Shown piece after piece: positions 49,559-58,862 of a DNA stretch of 64,000 bases; positions within the stretch are counted from its first letter, which is position 1, and each line of letters opens with the position of its first letter. The DNA is taken from assembly GCA_020633625.1 (NCBI GenBank), contig JACKDJ010000015.1, positions 36,295 to 100,294 of the forward strand, written 5' to 3'. The position numbers and the translations under genes were made by a program. The DNA comes from Myxococcales bacterium (GTDB lineage Bacteria; Myxococcota_A; Bradymonadia; REDH01). Below the pieces are notes generated by a model that did not search any database, was not told the origin of the DNA, and was given only the letters and a program-made list of their open reading frames with translations.

Positions 49559-52500
49559 ATGCCACGCATCGCCCCCCGGCCGCAGGCCGGGCCCCACCGC
49601 GATGCAAACGCCCCACCGTCCCAACGTGCGCGACGCACCGCCCTGGCGATCGCCTTCGCGACCCTGGCCGCGTGTGACGCGACGGACGCCGATCCCGCCG
49701 ACGTCCTAGCGCTGCCGGACGTCGCGGCCCGCGTCGCCGCGCAGGCCCTGACCGACGGCGCGGCGACCTGCGGCCCCGATACGGCGTCGGTGCTGGCGCA
49801 CTGGACCTTCGACGGTGCCACCAGCCCTGTGCTCGACGACGGACCCGGCGGGCACGACGGCGCGCTGACTGGCGGGACGCTCGGCGTCACCGGCATGCGG
49901 GGCGGCGCGATCGACTGCGGGGGCACCGCGGCGATCGACTTCGGCGCCGGCCCCGATTGGGATCGGGGCAGCGCGCGGACGCTGGCAGCGTGGGTCAACC
50001 TCCCGACCGGGACGAGCGGCATGCAGCCCGTGTTCATGAAGGTTGGCGCCGGCGCTGCCGGCGACGAGGGGATCTGGTTCGGCGTCGAGGACCAGCATCC
50101 GCTCGTGATCGAGTACTCCGACGACGGCTTCGAGATGTGGCGGTCGCCCACCGCACTGACACCGGACACATGGCACCACGTCGCGTTCAGCCTGAAAGAC
50201 GGGAGCAGCGTGCGCGCGTGGGTCGACGGCGACGTCGAGCTCGCGATTGACGCAAGCGCGACGATGGACGGAGATGGCCCGCCCGGAGTGATGACGGAAG
50301 CGATGATGGGGTGCTCAGACCCCTTCGGCAACTCGTCCATGCTGAAGATCGACGACGTCTGGATGCTGTCTGGCCTCGACTTCTCGACGGTCCCGCGGCT
50401 GATGGACGGCGAGACGCAGGCGAGCGCGTTCGACTGTGGCTCGTGCGGCCACGCATGCGCCGCGGGATACACCTGCGAGCTGGGCTCGTGCGTCCCTGCG
50501 ACGTGCGGCGGCGAGCTGAAGGCGTACTGGGCACTCGACGAGGGCGCCGGTACCGTCGGCGCCGACGCGGTCGGTGCCACCCACGTGGTCGGCATCGGCG
50601 CGGGCCGCAGCACCGGAAGCTGGGGAGAGGGCCGCGCGGCCGACAAGTACTCGGCCGTGTTTGGTGGCGGGCGTGGGGCTGCTGCCGAAGGAGTGCAGCT
50701 GCCGCCGTTGGGCGACCCGCTGACGCTCGCGTTCTGGGTGCGGCCCGACGGGGTTGCGAGCGCGGCCGTCGTCCTGGCGCAGCGCGAGCCGAGCGACTTC
50801 GGAGGCACGGGCTGGACGATCCGCCTTGAGGCGGGCGGCGCGGTCACGTTCGAGGTGCAGCGAGTGGGCACGACCGGGCCCGAGGTGCTGACGCTCACGA
50901 CGGCCACCACGCTGGCGGCCGAGGTCTGGGGGCACGTCGCGGTCGTCTTCGACGATGGTCCGCCAGCGATCTACGTCAACGGGACGTCCGCGGCGCTGAC
51001 GATGGCTGGCACGCCGCCGGACGGCCCGGTCGAGCCCGAGGTGCCGCTGACGATCGGCGGACCGTTGTTCGTCGAGTCCGGCGTGACCGGTCTGAGCGGC
51101 CGCCTGTCCGACGTCGCGATCTTCAGCGTCGCCCTCGACGCTACCGCCGTCGCCACACTGGTCTCCGCTGCCCCGAACGCGCTGTGCGCCGAGACCGGGT
51201 TGCTCGCGTGCGGCACGGGCACTGCCTCGTGCGACGATCGCGTGTGGACCGGCTGCGAGACGACGCTCGCGTCGAGCGTACACAACTGCGGCGGCTGCGG
51301 GCGCGACTGCGGGGCGGGAGGGTTCTGCTCCGGCGGGCTGTGCATGAGCGCGGACCACGAGGTGTGCGGCGATGCGCTCGACAACGACGGCGACGGCGAC
51401 ACCGACTGTGACGACTCCGAGTGTGTTGGGGACCTGACCTGTCAGGTCGGCGCGGAATCCGCGTGCGTGGGCGGCGTCGACGACGATGGCGACGGTGACG
51501 TCGACTGCGCTGACGCGGACTGCGGGGCGTTCGCGCTGTGTACACCAGCGTTCGAAGCGCCGAGCTCGTGCCACGACGGGCTCGACAACGACGCCGATGG
51601 GTATCTGGACTGCGCGGACTTCGACTGCCGCAACGTAGCCCCGTGCCGATCGACCCGCGAGTGGAGCTGCGACGACCCTGAGGGCGTCGACGAAGATCTC
51701 GACGGCGACGTGAACTGCAATGACTCCGACTGCGCCAGCCATCCGGCGTGCCAGCCGGGCGCGGGCGGCGAAGGCTCGGGCGAGGGGTCTGGACCGGACG
51801 AGGGGTCCGGCGCGACCGGCGATGGTGGCCCCGAGCCGACTGCGACGCGACTTGGCGATCCGTGCAACGACGACGACGACTGCAGGGACTTCGCGGGAGG
51901 TGGGCTCTGCGCCACCGAGGCAGTCTCGTCAGTGCCCGGCGGATTCTGCACCGCGCGGTGCAAGTTGGATGACTTCGACATTCACCCGTGCCCCGACCAC
52001 GCGCGCTGCTTCCCCGTCACCGGCGACCCGATCTTCGGTGTCTGCCTCCCGATGTGCTTGACCTCGGCCGACTGCGTAGGCCCAGATCCCGAAGACCCAC
52101 TGTTCAAGGGGTCCTGCCGTCAGCTGTTCTACGGCGACGAGCCCGGACCGCTGACCTGCCGCCGCATGTGCGACGAGCTCGACGGATGCTCCGAGCCACG
52201 CGTCTGCGACGAGCGCTACCACACGTGCAGGCTCGAGAACGAAGCCGACGGCTGCATCGACGAGGACGAAGACGGATGGCCAGACTGCGATACGGCGGCG
52301 TGCTGGCAGAAGTGCGCGACCGCGACCGAGGTCCAGTGCGAAGACGGCTTCGACAACGACGACGACGGCGACGTCGATTGTGCAGACTCCGACTGCAAGT
52401 TTCACACGCTGTGTACTGGCGCCGAGGTGCGCTGCTCGGACGGCATCGATGACGACGGCGATGGCGACGTCGACTGCGCCGACTCCGACTGCTTCGGTCG

Positions 52501-53673
52501 CAGCATCTGCGGCGGCGACGAAGACTGCGGCAACTTCGAAGACGACGACGACGACGGCTACATCGACTGCCACGACTACGACTGCCTCTACGCCCCCGAG
52601 TGCATGAGCGAGGCGTGGTGCGGCCTCGACGAGGGCTGCTGCACGAACGTCAAACCGAACGGTGAGCCGATCGACGACGACGGAGACGGGTTTGCGAACT
52701 GCGCAGACCCGGACTGCGCGCTGCTCCCGCTCGCGTGCCCCGACATCGTGTGGGGCGACGAGGGCGGCGTCGAGCTCGACTGCGGCAACTTCGACGACGA
52801 TGACGGCGACGGCTGGATCGACTGCCTCGACCCCGACTGCGACGACGACGAGGGCTGCGTCCCCGGAACGATGCCGCTTGGTGGCCCCTGCAGCGCGCAC
52901 AGCGACTGCGTGGGCGGAGCGCCGTGGCTGCAGCCGATGTGCCTGATGATGGAGCCGGGCTCCGTGCTGGCCGGCACCTGCACGCAGACGTGCAAGCTCG
53001 ACGACCCGGTGGCGACCTGCAGCCAGGACATCGATGGGGACGGAGTCGACGACGGCTACCGGTGCATCGACGCCGGTTTCGGGGGGGGATCGGGCTGTGT
53101 ATCGCCGGTTGCTTCGAGGACAACGACTGCGCCGCCGTTGCCGCGGCGGGCGGATCCGCGGCGACGACGTGTGTCGAGAGCGGACTCGGCTTCAGCTTCG
53201 GCGTGTGCGACCGGCGGCTACCGGAGACGGACTGTGGCGATGAGATCGTCGCCTACAGCCAGGGCGAGACATGCGACGACGGCAACCACATCTCCGGCGA
53301 TGGGTGCGATGCGGAGTGCCACCTCGAGGAGGATCTCGGTGAGGTACCGCACGAGACCGGGACCGGCCCCACAGCCCCCCCTGCCGAGCTGTCGTCGGAG
53401 CTCGTAGCGATGTGTGACGCAATCTGTGCGCTTGAACTTAGTTGCTTCAACGTGCCCTCCGACGAGTGTCGAGAGGGTTGCTACGGGACCGTGCTGGATC
53501 TCGACGACGGGTCCAGCTCCGCGTGTGAGGCCGCGGTGATTGAGTACTTCAAGTGTCAAGCAATGCTGTCGAGCTGCCAGGACTACGACGACTCGCTCTC
53601 GGAAGTCGGCGACGCATATCCGTGTGTGACAGAGAGCCAGGAGGCCGCAGATGTGTGTTTCCCGAATGAGTAG
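49559..53673 (+). CDS. Giant LamG/acidic-repeat lipoprotein, interrupted by a frameshift at a G8 tract
   Basis: Would be about 1371 aa. Signal peptide with LAAC lipobox (about residue 39). Two LamG/concanavalin-like domains lie at about 70-280 (VLAHWTFDGATSPVLDDGPGG, WHHVAFSLKDG) and 325-535, each followed by short Cys motifs (DCGSCGHAC, NCGGCGRDC). About ten modules of the CxDGxDNDGDGDxDCxDxDC type follow, likely calcium-binding and disulfide-held. The frame ends early at 53407, because the G8 run at 53081-53088 shifts it. In another frame the sequence resumes as family-like protein from GLCIAGCFEDNDC through the Myxococcus disulfide repeat (GETCDDGNHISGDGCDAEC) to TAG at 53671-53673. One extra G or two fewer would restore the frame. 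Confidence 0.82.
53081..53088 (+). repeat. G8 homopolymer at the frame break
   Basis: Eight consecutive G within a coding region, exactly where the reading frame is lost. Such tracts are prone to slippage in cells and to errors in sequencing. Confidence 0.9.
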
Positions 53674-56515
53674 CGTCAGACGCGCAGTGGAGGTCCTGCT
53701 CGCGGCGGCGCTCGCGTCCGGCTGTTCGTCGTCTGGATGCGTCGCCGACCAAGTTACTTCGACCGCGGTGACGGTCCCGTTGAGGGCAGACCTTCGTGAA
53801 GACTTGGCGGCCTTGTCGGCGCGTGGAGAAGGCGCTACATACAACACCATCGAGGTCGAGATTGGCCGCAACTTGCCGCGCGTGATTCAGGCGTACGCCG
53901 ACGCCTGTGACACAATACTGGACGTCTCGCCCGCCGGCCTTCAGATGCTCTCCACCGCTTGTCCGATCCCTGCCTGCATGCTCACACCCGAGATCTGCGC
54001 AAGTGTGCAGTACGCGAACTGCAGTCGCGGCGACTTCCCCGCATTGGTCGCTGCTGCCGACGCGCTTTCGGCGTCCCTCGGCGTTACACACGAGGCGGCC
54101 GTCGAGGAACTCTGTCGAGTGCATGCGATGGCGGCCCTCATTGACCTCTCGGTGGACGACATCGACCCGGAGATCGCACGGGTGAACTTCACCTTCGGTC
54201 CGGCCGGGGAGTGTCCCCCGGCGACAACCTCGGCGGACGGCGAGCCGGTGCCGGGGACCGGCTGTCTGCCGCAGCGGAACCAACAAGGGAATCGGAGAAT
54301 CCATAACCCTCAACTGAGCTGGATGCTGCGGCGGTGCAGCGGCCACGCGCAGTTCGATATCGATCTTGGCGGGTTCAGCGGGTTCTTCCCGGACCACGAC
54401 GTTGCGCAGTGGACGGTGCAGAATCCCGCCGCCGGGCCTCAGTTTCACCGCTTCGACTCCGGTCTCCTAGTGACGAGCGTGGTTGAGGCCGATGCAGACC
54501 GGCCGCTGGCAACGACCAACGTACGCTCGTACGCCGGCGACTGTCAGCGCGCAGCCGGGAACCACTCAGGTGGCGTCCGAAACCGACTGCTCCAGCACCA
54601 GCTCGAAGAATTCGCCGACGGCGAACACGGCGTCTACGCGCAGCCGTCTGCGGCCTTCCGCTTTGGTGCATTTACCCGGCTCGATGTCGACCTCCTCGGT
54701 CACGTGGACGTCGCGCTGAGTCCTGGCTTCTATGACGTCCACGGGCCAGTCAAGAACGGGAGTTTTCAGTTTGGCTGGGGCGACCTCCACATGCGTCCGA
54801 CGCCAACCGGCCTAGGCAGTCGCTTCTTCAGGTACGAGATCGAGCAGCAGGTCACTGCCCAGATCAATGACGTGTCGGCGAGCATCGAACGCCAAGTCAA
54901 GGACGATCTGGACACCATACAGACAGCGTTGGCTCAGGGGATCTCGGCGGCGCTGCCGCTTGGCGCGCAGACCACCGTGTGCGACGCGCTCCCGACCGAA
55001 GCCGCGTTCGCGCTGCACCTACTCTCAGAGGTGCCAGGATGGGAGCCGCCCTTCGACGACGACTGGCTGCCCGGCTATCCAACGCCACCGTACGACTCCT
55101 TCACGCTGGTCGCGTCGGCGACCCGGATGTCGTCCGACTGCCTTCCGCTACGACTGGCCGAGTCAATCAGCTTCGCGGTGGATTCCCGTCATGGGTTGAC
55201 TTCGGCGCTTCCGCTCGAGGTTCGGGACGCGCTGAGCGAGTACCGCTCGGCAGGTCGAATCAACTACGTCGAGAGGCAGATGCTCATGAACTGGACGCTG
55301 CCCCCTCCGGAAGTGTTCGAGTCGCCTCGGGCTGTCGACAATCGCGCGCTGCTGCGGTACTTGGCTGGCACGGTCGTGCGCTATGGCCGATGCGGGGACG
55401 GGATTCCCGAGATCAGCGCGGGGGAGAGCTGTGTGAGCTGTCCGGCCGAGTTCCCCACCCCCTGCTGCGGTGATGGTCGGTGCGACGAGTCCGAGTCCCA
55501 TCTCGCGTGTCCCGACGACTGTGACATCGTGTGCGGCGACGGAGCATGCGAGTTCGGGGAGAGTGTCTCGAACTGTTTCGTTGACTGCGGATCGTGCGGC
55601 GACGGCCTCTGCGGGAGTTGCGGTGCGCCGCTCGGCGACGACTACCAGATGTGTGCACTCGACAGCCAAGAGTTCGACTACACTCCGCCGGACTCGGATG
55701 AGCCGGATTTCTGGTGCGCTGGGGACTGTTTGGCGATCTGCGCCAATCCTAGACGTTGGAGCTGCAGCGTCAATGCTGACTGCCCGGCGGGGTTGCGGTG
55801 CGACCTACCGACTGTGACCGACTGGACTCATGAACAGGGCGAGCAGTGCTGGGACGGCCACGACTCCGAGGCTGTAATCCCGGCCCCAGACGGGTCCGGA
55901 GCTCCGCTCGACTTTCGAGACGGCCTCATCGACTGTGCGGACCCTGACTGCCGGGGAACTCCCCATTGCGCCGGTCTCCCGGGTGTCGCGTGGTGTGAGC
56001 CCTCCTGGCCCGATGGCTGCTCCACGGACTCCGACTGCCCTGGCGGCCGTCCATGCGTCGCCGGCGAGTGCCGGCAGGACGTGTGTTGCGGAAACGGCAT
56101 CTGCGATCCCGGTGAGAACGGACGCTTCCGAGATCTATGCGGTCAGGATTGCTCGACGTGCGGCGATGGCTACTGCGATGCGGTGGAGAACTCGCGGCGG
56201 TGTCCGTGGGATTGCCCGCCGTCGTGCGGCGACAACTTCTGCGGTCCGGGCGAAGACTGCGAGAGCTGCCCGGAGGACTGCAACGCGGGCTGGACCTACC
56301 GGGATCGTGGGGACGGCATCCCCACGCGTGTGCACACGTGCGATGAGCCGGCCGTCACCTGCGGCGATGGTGTCTGTCAGGGGGGACCTTTCGGCGAGGA
56401 CTGTCAAACGTGCCCCCGAGACTGTCCGCTATACTTTGAAGACGGCGCGATCGCGCCGACCTGTATCGGCGCCGGCCCGAGCCGCTGGTCGCCTGTCTGG
56501 GGGGCAGCCCGATGA
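53651..56515 (+). CDS. Cys-rich CGDGxC-repeat lipoprotein
   Basis: 954 aa. AGGAGG at 53639-53644 lies six bases before ATG 53651, so translation starts inside the 3' end of the preceding gene. Signal peptide with lipobox ASGC (Cys25). Residues 30-570 form an unknown domain with scattered disulfides (CDTILDVSPAGLQ, CSGHAQFDIDLGGFSG, FRYEIEQQVTAQINDVSASIE). From about 580 on come seven or eight modules of the CGDGxC-GExxxxCxxDC type (for example CCGDGRCDESESHLACPDDC), each with paired Cys. Third-position GC is lower than in neighbouring genes. Surface protein of unknown role. Confidence 0.88.
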   Translation: MCVSRMSSVRRAVEVLLAAALASGCSSSGCVADQVTSTAVTVPLRADLREDLAALSARGEGATYNTIEVEIGRNLPRVIQAYADACDTILDVSPAGLQMLSTACPIPACMLTPEICASVQYANCSRGDFPALVAAADALSASLGVTHEAAVEELCRVHAMAALIDLSVDDIDPEIARVNFTFGPAGECPPATTSADGEPVPGTGCLPQRNQQGNRRIHNPQLSWMLRRCSGHAQFDIDLGGFSGFFPDHDVAQWTVQNPAAGPQFHRFDSGLLVTSVVEADADRPLATTNVRSYAGDCQRAAGNHSGGVRNRLLQHQLEEFADGEHGVYAQPSAAFRFGAFTRLDVDLLGHVDVALSPGFYDVHGPVKNGSFQFGWGDLHMRPTPTGLGSRFFRYEIEQQVTAQINDVSASIERQVKDDLDTIQTALAQGISAALPLGAQTTVCDALPTEAAFALHLLSEVPGWEPPFDDDWLPGYPTPPYDSFTLVASATRMSSDCLPLRLAESISFAVDSRHGLTSALPLEVRDALSEYRSAGRINYVERQMLMNWTLPPPEVFESPRAVDNRALLRYLAGTVVRYGRCGDGIPEISAGESCVSCPAEFPTPCCGDGRCDESESHLACPDDCDIVCGDGACEFGESVSNCFVDCGSCGDGLCGSCGAPLGDDYQMCALDSQEFDYTPPDSDEPDFWCAGDCLAICANPRRWSCSVNADCPAGLRCDLPTVTDWTHEQGEQCWDGHDSEAVIPAPDGSGAPLDFRDGLIDCADPDCRGTPHCAGLPGVAWCEPSWPDGCSTDSDCPGGRPCVAGECRQDVCCGNGICDPGENGRFRDLCGQDCSTCGDGYCDAVENSRRCPWDCPPSCGDNFCGPGEDCESCPEDCNAGWTYRDRGDGIPTRVHTCDEPAVTCGDGVCQGGPFGEDCQTCPRDCPLYFEDGAIAPTCIGAGPSRWSPVWGAAR

Positions 56516-57393
56516 GGTCCTCCGCTGTGGCAGCCGTTCTTCTGCTCTGTCTGATACTCGCCTCCTGCCGCATCGAGTCCACGTGCGACTTGGACCCGGG
56601 TGGATCATGTTACTGCGACGCAGAGGGCCGACCGGATCTCGTCACAGGGACAGTGACCCACGTTGACCTCTGTGTGTCACAGGGAATGCAGTTCGAGGAC
56701 GTCGATCTGTCCGGCTCGACCGTCTACGTGGTGCTAGGGTCGCGGCTGGACTCATCCGAATCACTGGTCCCGCTGTCGGAGCCTGTGACTTTTACCCGTG
56801 CGACGCTAGATTCCACCAACATCCTCAACGGCCTCGCGCTAAGCTCCAGTTTTGTAGATGTGTCGGGCACCGACACGTCTTTCTCAGAGCCGCCGCGGGA
56901 GCTGCAGCGCGCCGTCTTGAACCGGCCGCACATCCACGGTATCGGGTCGCCGATTCGTTGGGACGATGTTGAGATCGTCGGCGGCGCGATGCATGAGTTG
57001 TCATTCGTACACAGCGGGATAGGCTTCCGAGGTTACAGCGTCGCGTTCATCGACTGCGACATGACCGAGTTCTTCGCGGGCGACACGCGGTTCAACCGCA
57101 CGAGCTTCCAGGGCAGCTCCCTCGAGTCGGCAGCGTTTTCGGCTTCGCATCTGCGGCTTGTCGACTTTCAGGGCGCGAACCTCGCGATGGCGGTGTTCCG
57201 TAGCTGCGTCTTCGAGCACGTTGACTTTAGCCATGCGGACCTAACGGGCGCGAAGTTCACGGATGTTGACCTCACCCTGACAACCGGCTGGGATACGGCG
57301 GTCGGTGTCGACCCAGGCTCGTTCCTGCGCGTGGTCTGTCCGGACGGTTCGACATCGAGCCAGACGCCTGCTTGTGGGCTGATGAGAGAGTAG
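56512..57393 (+). CDS. Pentapeptide-repeat lipoprotein
   Basis: 293 aa. ATG overlaps the stop of the preceding gene (ATGA). Signal peptide with lipobox LASC, a short Cys segment (CDLDPGGSCYCDAEG), then pentapeptide-type A(D/N)LxF/F repeats: MQFEDVDLSGSTVY, FVDVSGTDTSF, DCDMTEFFAGDTRFNRTSFQGSSLESAAF and DFQGANLAMAVFRSCVFEHVDFSHADLTGAKF. This forms a right-handed quadrilateral beta-helix. Lipid-anchored pentapeptide proteins of this kind are little studied; secretion sets it apart from cytoplasmic gyrase-protecting ones. Last gene of the three-gene Cys-rich run. Confidence 0.87.
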   Translation: MRSSAVAAVLLLCLILASCRIESTCDLDPGGSCYCDAEGRPDLVTGTVTHVDLCVSQGMQFEDVDLSGSTVYVVLGSRLDSSESLVPLSEPVTFTRATLDSTNILNGLALSSSFVDVSGTDTSFSEPPRELQRAVLNRPHIHGIGSPIRWDDVEIVGGAMHELSFVHSGIGFRGYSVAFIDCDMTEFFAGDTRFNRTSFQGSSLESAAFSASHLRLVDFQGANLAMAVFRSCVFEHVDFSHADLTGAKFTDVDLTLTTGWDTAVGVDPGSFLRVVCPDGSTSSQTPACGLMRE

Positions 57394-57395
57394 CG

Positions 57396-57506
57396 ATGCG
57401 ACTGGCTTCGCCGCCCGGCGTGGACGAGGAGGCGGCTCCGCTGTCGATGTGCGTCGCCGCGGAGTCGACGTACTTCATCGATGGCTCCGAGGACCCACCC
57501 GAGTAG
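57396..57506 (+). CDS. Possible 36-aa open frame after the pentapeptide gene
   Basis: MRLASPPGVDEEAAPLSM and on to ESTYFIDGSEDPPE, starting two bases after the stop. No good ribosome site. May be a tail of the operon or a chance frame in decaying sequence. Confidence 0.2.
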   Translation: MRLASPPGVDEEAAPLSMCVAAESTYFIDGSEDPPE

Positions 57507-57527
57507 GACACAGGTGACGCGTCAGGA

Positions 57528-57867
57528 GTGGTGGGACGTGATGGGCTACGGGCTGCCCGGCTGACCTGTCGTTCTCGCTGGATTGCGAGGTTTATCGGGG
57601 CTTGTCATCCGAGCCGCCGGTTGCTTCACTGCGGGCGTTGTGGCCACGCCTGCTGCGACGCCGAGATCTTCACGGGGAGCCAGTGCGTCTCCGACCCGCG
57701 GCTGGCCCGCCGAGACCTCCCGACGTGCGCGTGGGACGCATGCCCCGAAGGCTGGTACGGCCCTGGCTGCCGCAGTGTCTGCGCCGGCGCGCCCCACGAT
57801 CTCTGCGCCCGGCTGGACCGCGACTGGCGCGAGCGGTATACGTCGCGAACCTGCTGCTGCGAGCATC
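57528..57867 (+). pseudogene. Possible remnant of a Cys-rich EGF-like protein
   Basis: In one frame this reads HCGRCGHACC..., then CVSDP, TCAWDACPEGWYGPGCRSVCAG and TCCCEHR: the Cys spacing matches the CGxCGHxC motif of the LamG lipoprotein upstream and an EGF-like unit. There is no credible start or signal peptide, and the frame runs into the next gene. The likeliest reading is a decayed member of the Cys-rich family; a real short gene is less likely. Confidence 0.35.
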
Positions 57868-58398
57868 GTGCTCAACCTCGCCGTCAACACGTTCTTTCGC
57901 GAGATCCCTGTCTTCGCGAACCTCGACCGGGCCGAGCTCGCCGAGCTCGTCCGCGCGACGACGCCGTTCACGCTCCAGGCCGGTGAGCGCCTGTTCGGCC
58001 AGGGCGACCCGAGCGACGGCATGTACATCGTCGAAGCCGGCGAGCTCGCCGTCCTCGCCACCCGCGACGACGCCGGCGACCGCGTCGTTCTCGCAGAGCT
58101 CGGCCCTGGCGCGTTCATCGGCGAGCTCTCCCTCATCGACGGCTCGCCGCGCTCCGCGACGGTCGAGACGATCTCGATGACCTCAGGCTACGTGCTGACT
58201 CGCGCCGCGTTCGACCGCCTCCGCGAGGACGGTAGCCTCGCCGCGCACAAGGTCGTGCTGCAGCTCGCGCGGACCCTCGAGCAGCGAAAGCGCGTCACCG
58301 AGCAGCGACTCCGTGCGCTCCTCGAGAGCTCCGGGATCGGCCCCGCCCTCGAGTCACGCGAGCTCCGCGAGCTCTTCGGCCGCCTCCTCAAGGGCTGA
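57868..58398 (+). CDS. Cyclic-nucleotide-binding domain protein
   Basis: 176 aa. GTG at 57868 begins VLNLAVNTFFREIPVFANLDRAELAELV, the usual entry to a cNMP-binding domain. The beta-roll has PSDGMYIVEAGELAVL, and the phosphate-binding cassette is PGAFIGELSLIDGSPRSATVETI, with the diagnostic Glu and Arg present, so cAMP or cGMP binding is plausible. A C-terminal helix (LARTLEQRKRVTEQRLRALLESSG) could dimerise. No DNA-binding domain, so this is not a CRP-type regulator. First gene of a tightly coupled trio with a second cNMP protein and a lysine aminomutase. Confidence 0.88.
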   Translation: MLNLAVNTFFREIPVFANLDRAELAELVRATTPFTLQAGERLFGQGDPSDGMYIVEAGELAVLATRDDAGDRVVLAELGPGAFIGELSLIDGSPRSATVETISMTSGYVLTRAAFDRLREDGSLAAHKVVLQLARTLEQRKRVTEQRLRALLESSGIGPALESRELRELFGRLLKG

Positions 58399-58862
58399 TG
58401 ATGGCACTCCCCGACGAGTTCTGGACGCCCGCCCCGTTCGACGCGTTCGACGCCAGCGACCGCGTCGCCCTCGAGTCCATCGGCGTCAGGCGCAACTTCA
58501 AGGCGGGCGACTCCGTCTTTCGCCCCGGTGACGTCTCGTTCGGCGCCTACGCCGTCGTCGACGGCACCGTCTCGCTCGAAGACGCGTCGAACGCCACGCT
58601 AGACGGCCGTGCGCCTTCCAGGCTCGACGTCCCCGGGACGCTCTTCTCCAAGGGCTCCCTCCTCGAGCCGTTCCACCACCGGCACCACTGCCGCGCGGTG
58701 ACTGACGCCACCGTCCTCCTAATCCCGCGCGACGCGTTCGAGGCGCGCTTCGTCGCCGGCGAGCGGTTCGCGCTCACCGTTGTCGACGCGATTGTCCGCG
58801 CGACCGGCGCCGAGATCCGCGAGCTCAACGCAGCGATCCACGCGTTCGTCCGTCAGAGTTGA
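58398..58862 (+). CDS. Divergent second cyclic-nucleotide-binding-like protein
   Basis: 154 aa. The ATG shares one base with the previous stop (TGATG). The fold reads like a cNMP domain (FDASDRVALESIG, FKAGDSVFRPGDVSFGAYAVVDGTVSL), but the phosphate-binding cassette is replaced by LFSKGSLLEPFHHRHHCRAVTDATVLL, with a His-rich stretch and no Glu/Arg pair. It may bind another ligand or have lost binding. The TGA overlaps the TTG of kamA (TTGA). Confidence 0.82.
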   Translation: MMALPDEFWTPAPFDAFDASDRVALESIGVRRNFKAGDSVFRPGDVSFGAYAVVDGTVSLEDASNATLDGRAPSRLDVPGTLFSKGSLLEPFHHRHHCRAVTDATVLLIPRDAFEARFVAGERFALTVVDAIVRATGAEIRELNAAIHAFVRQS

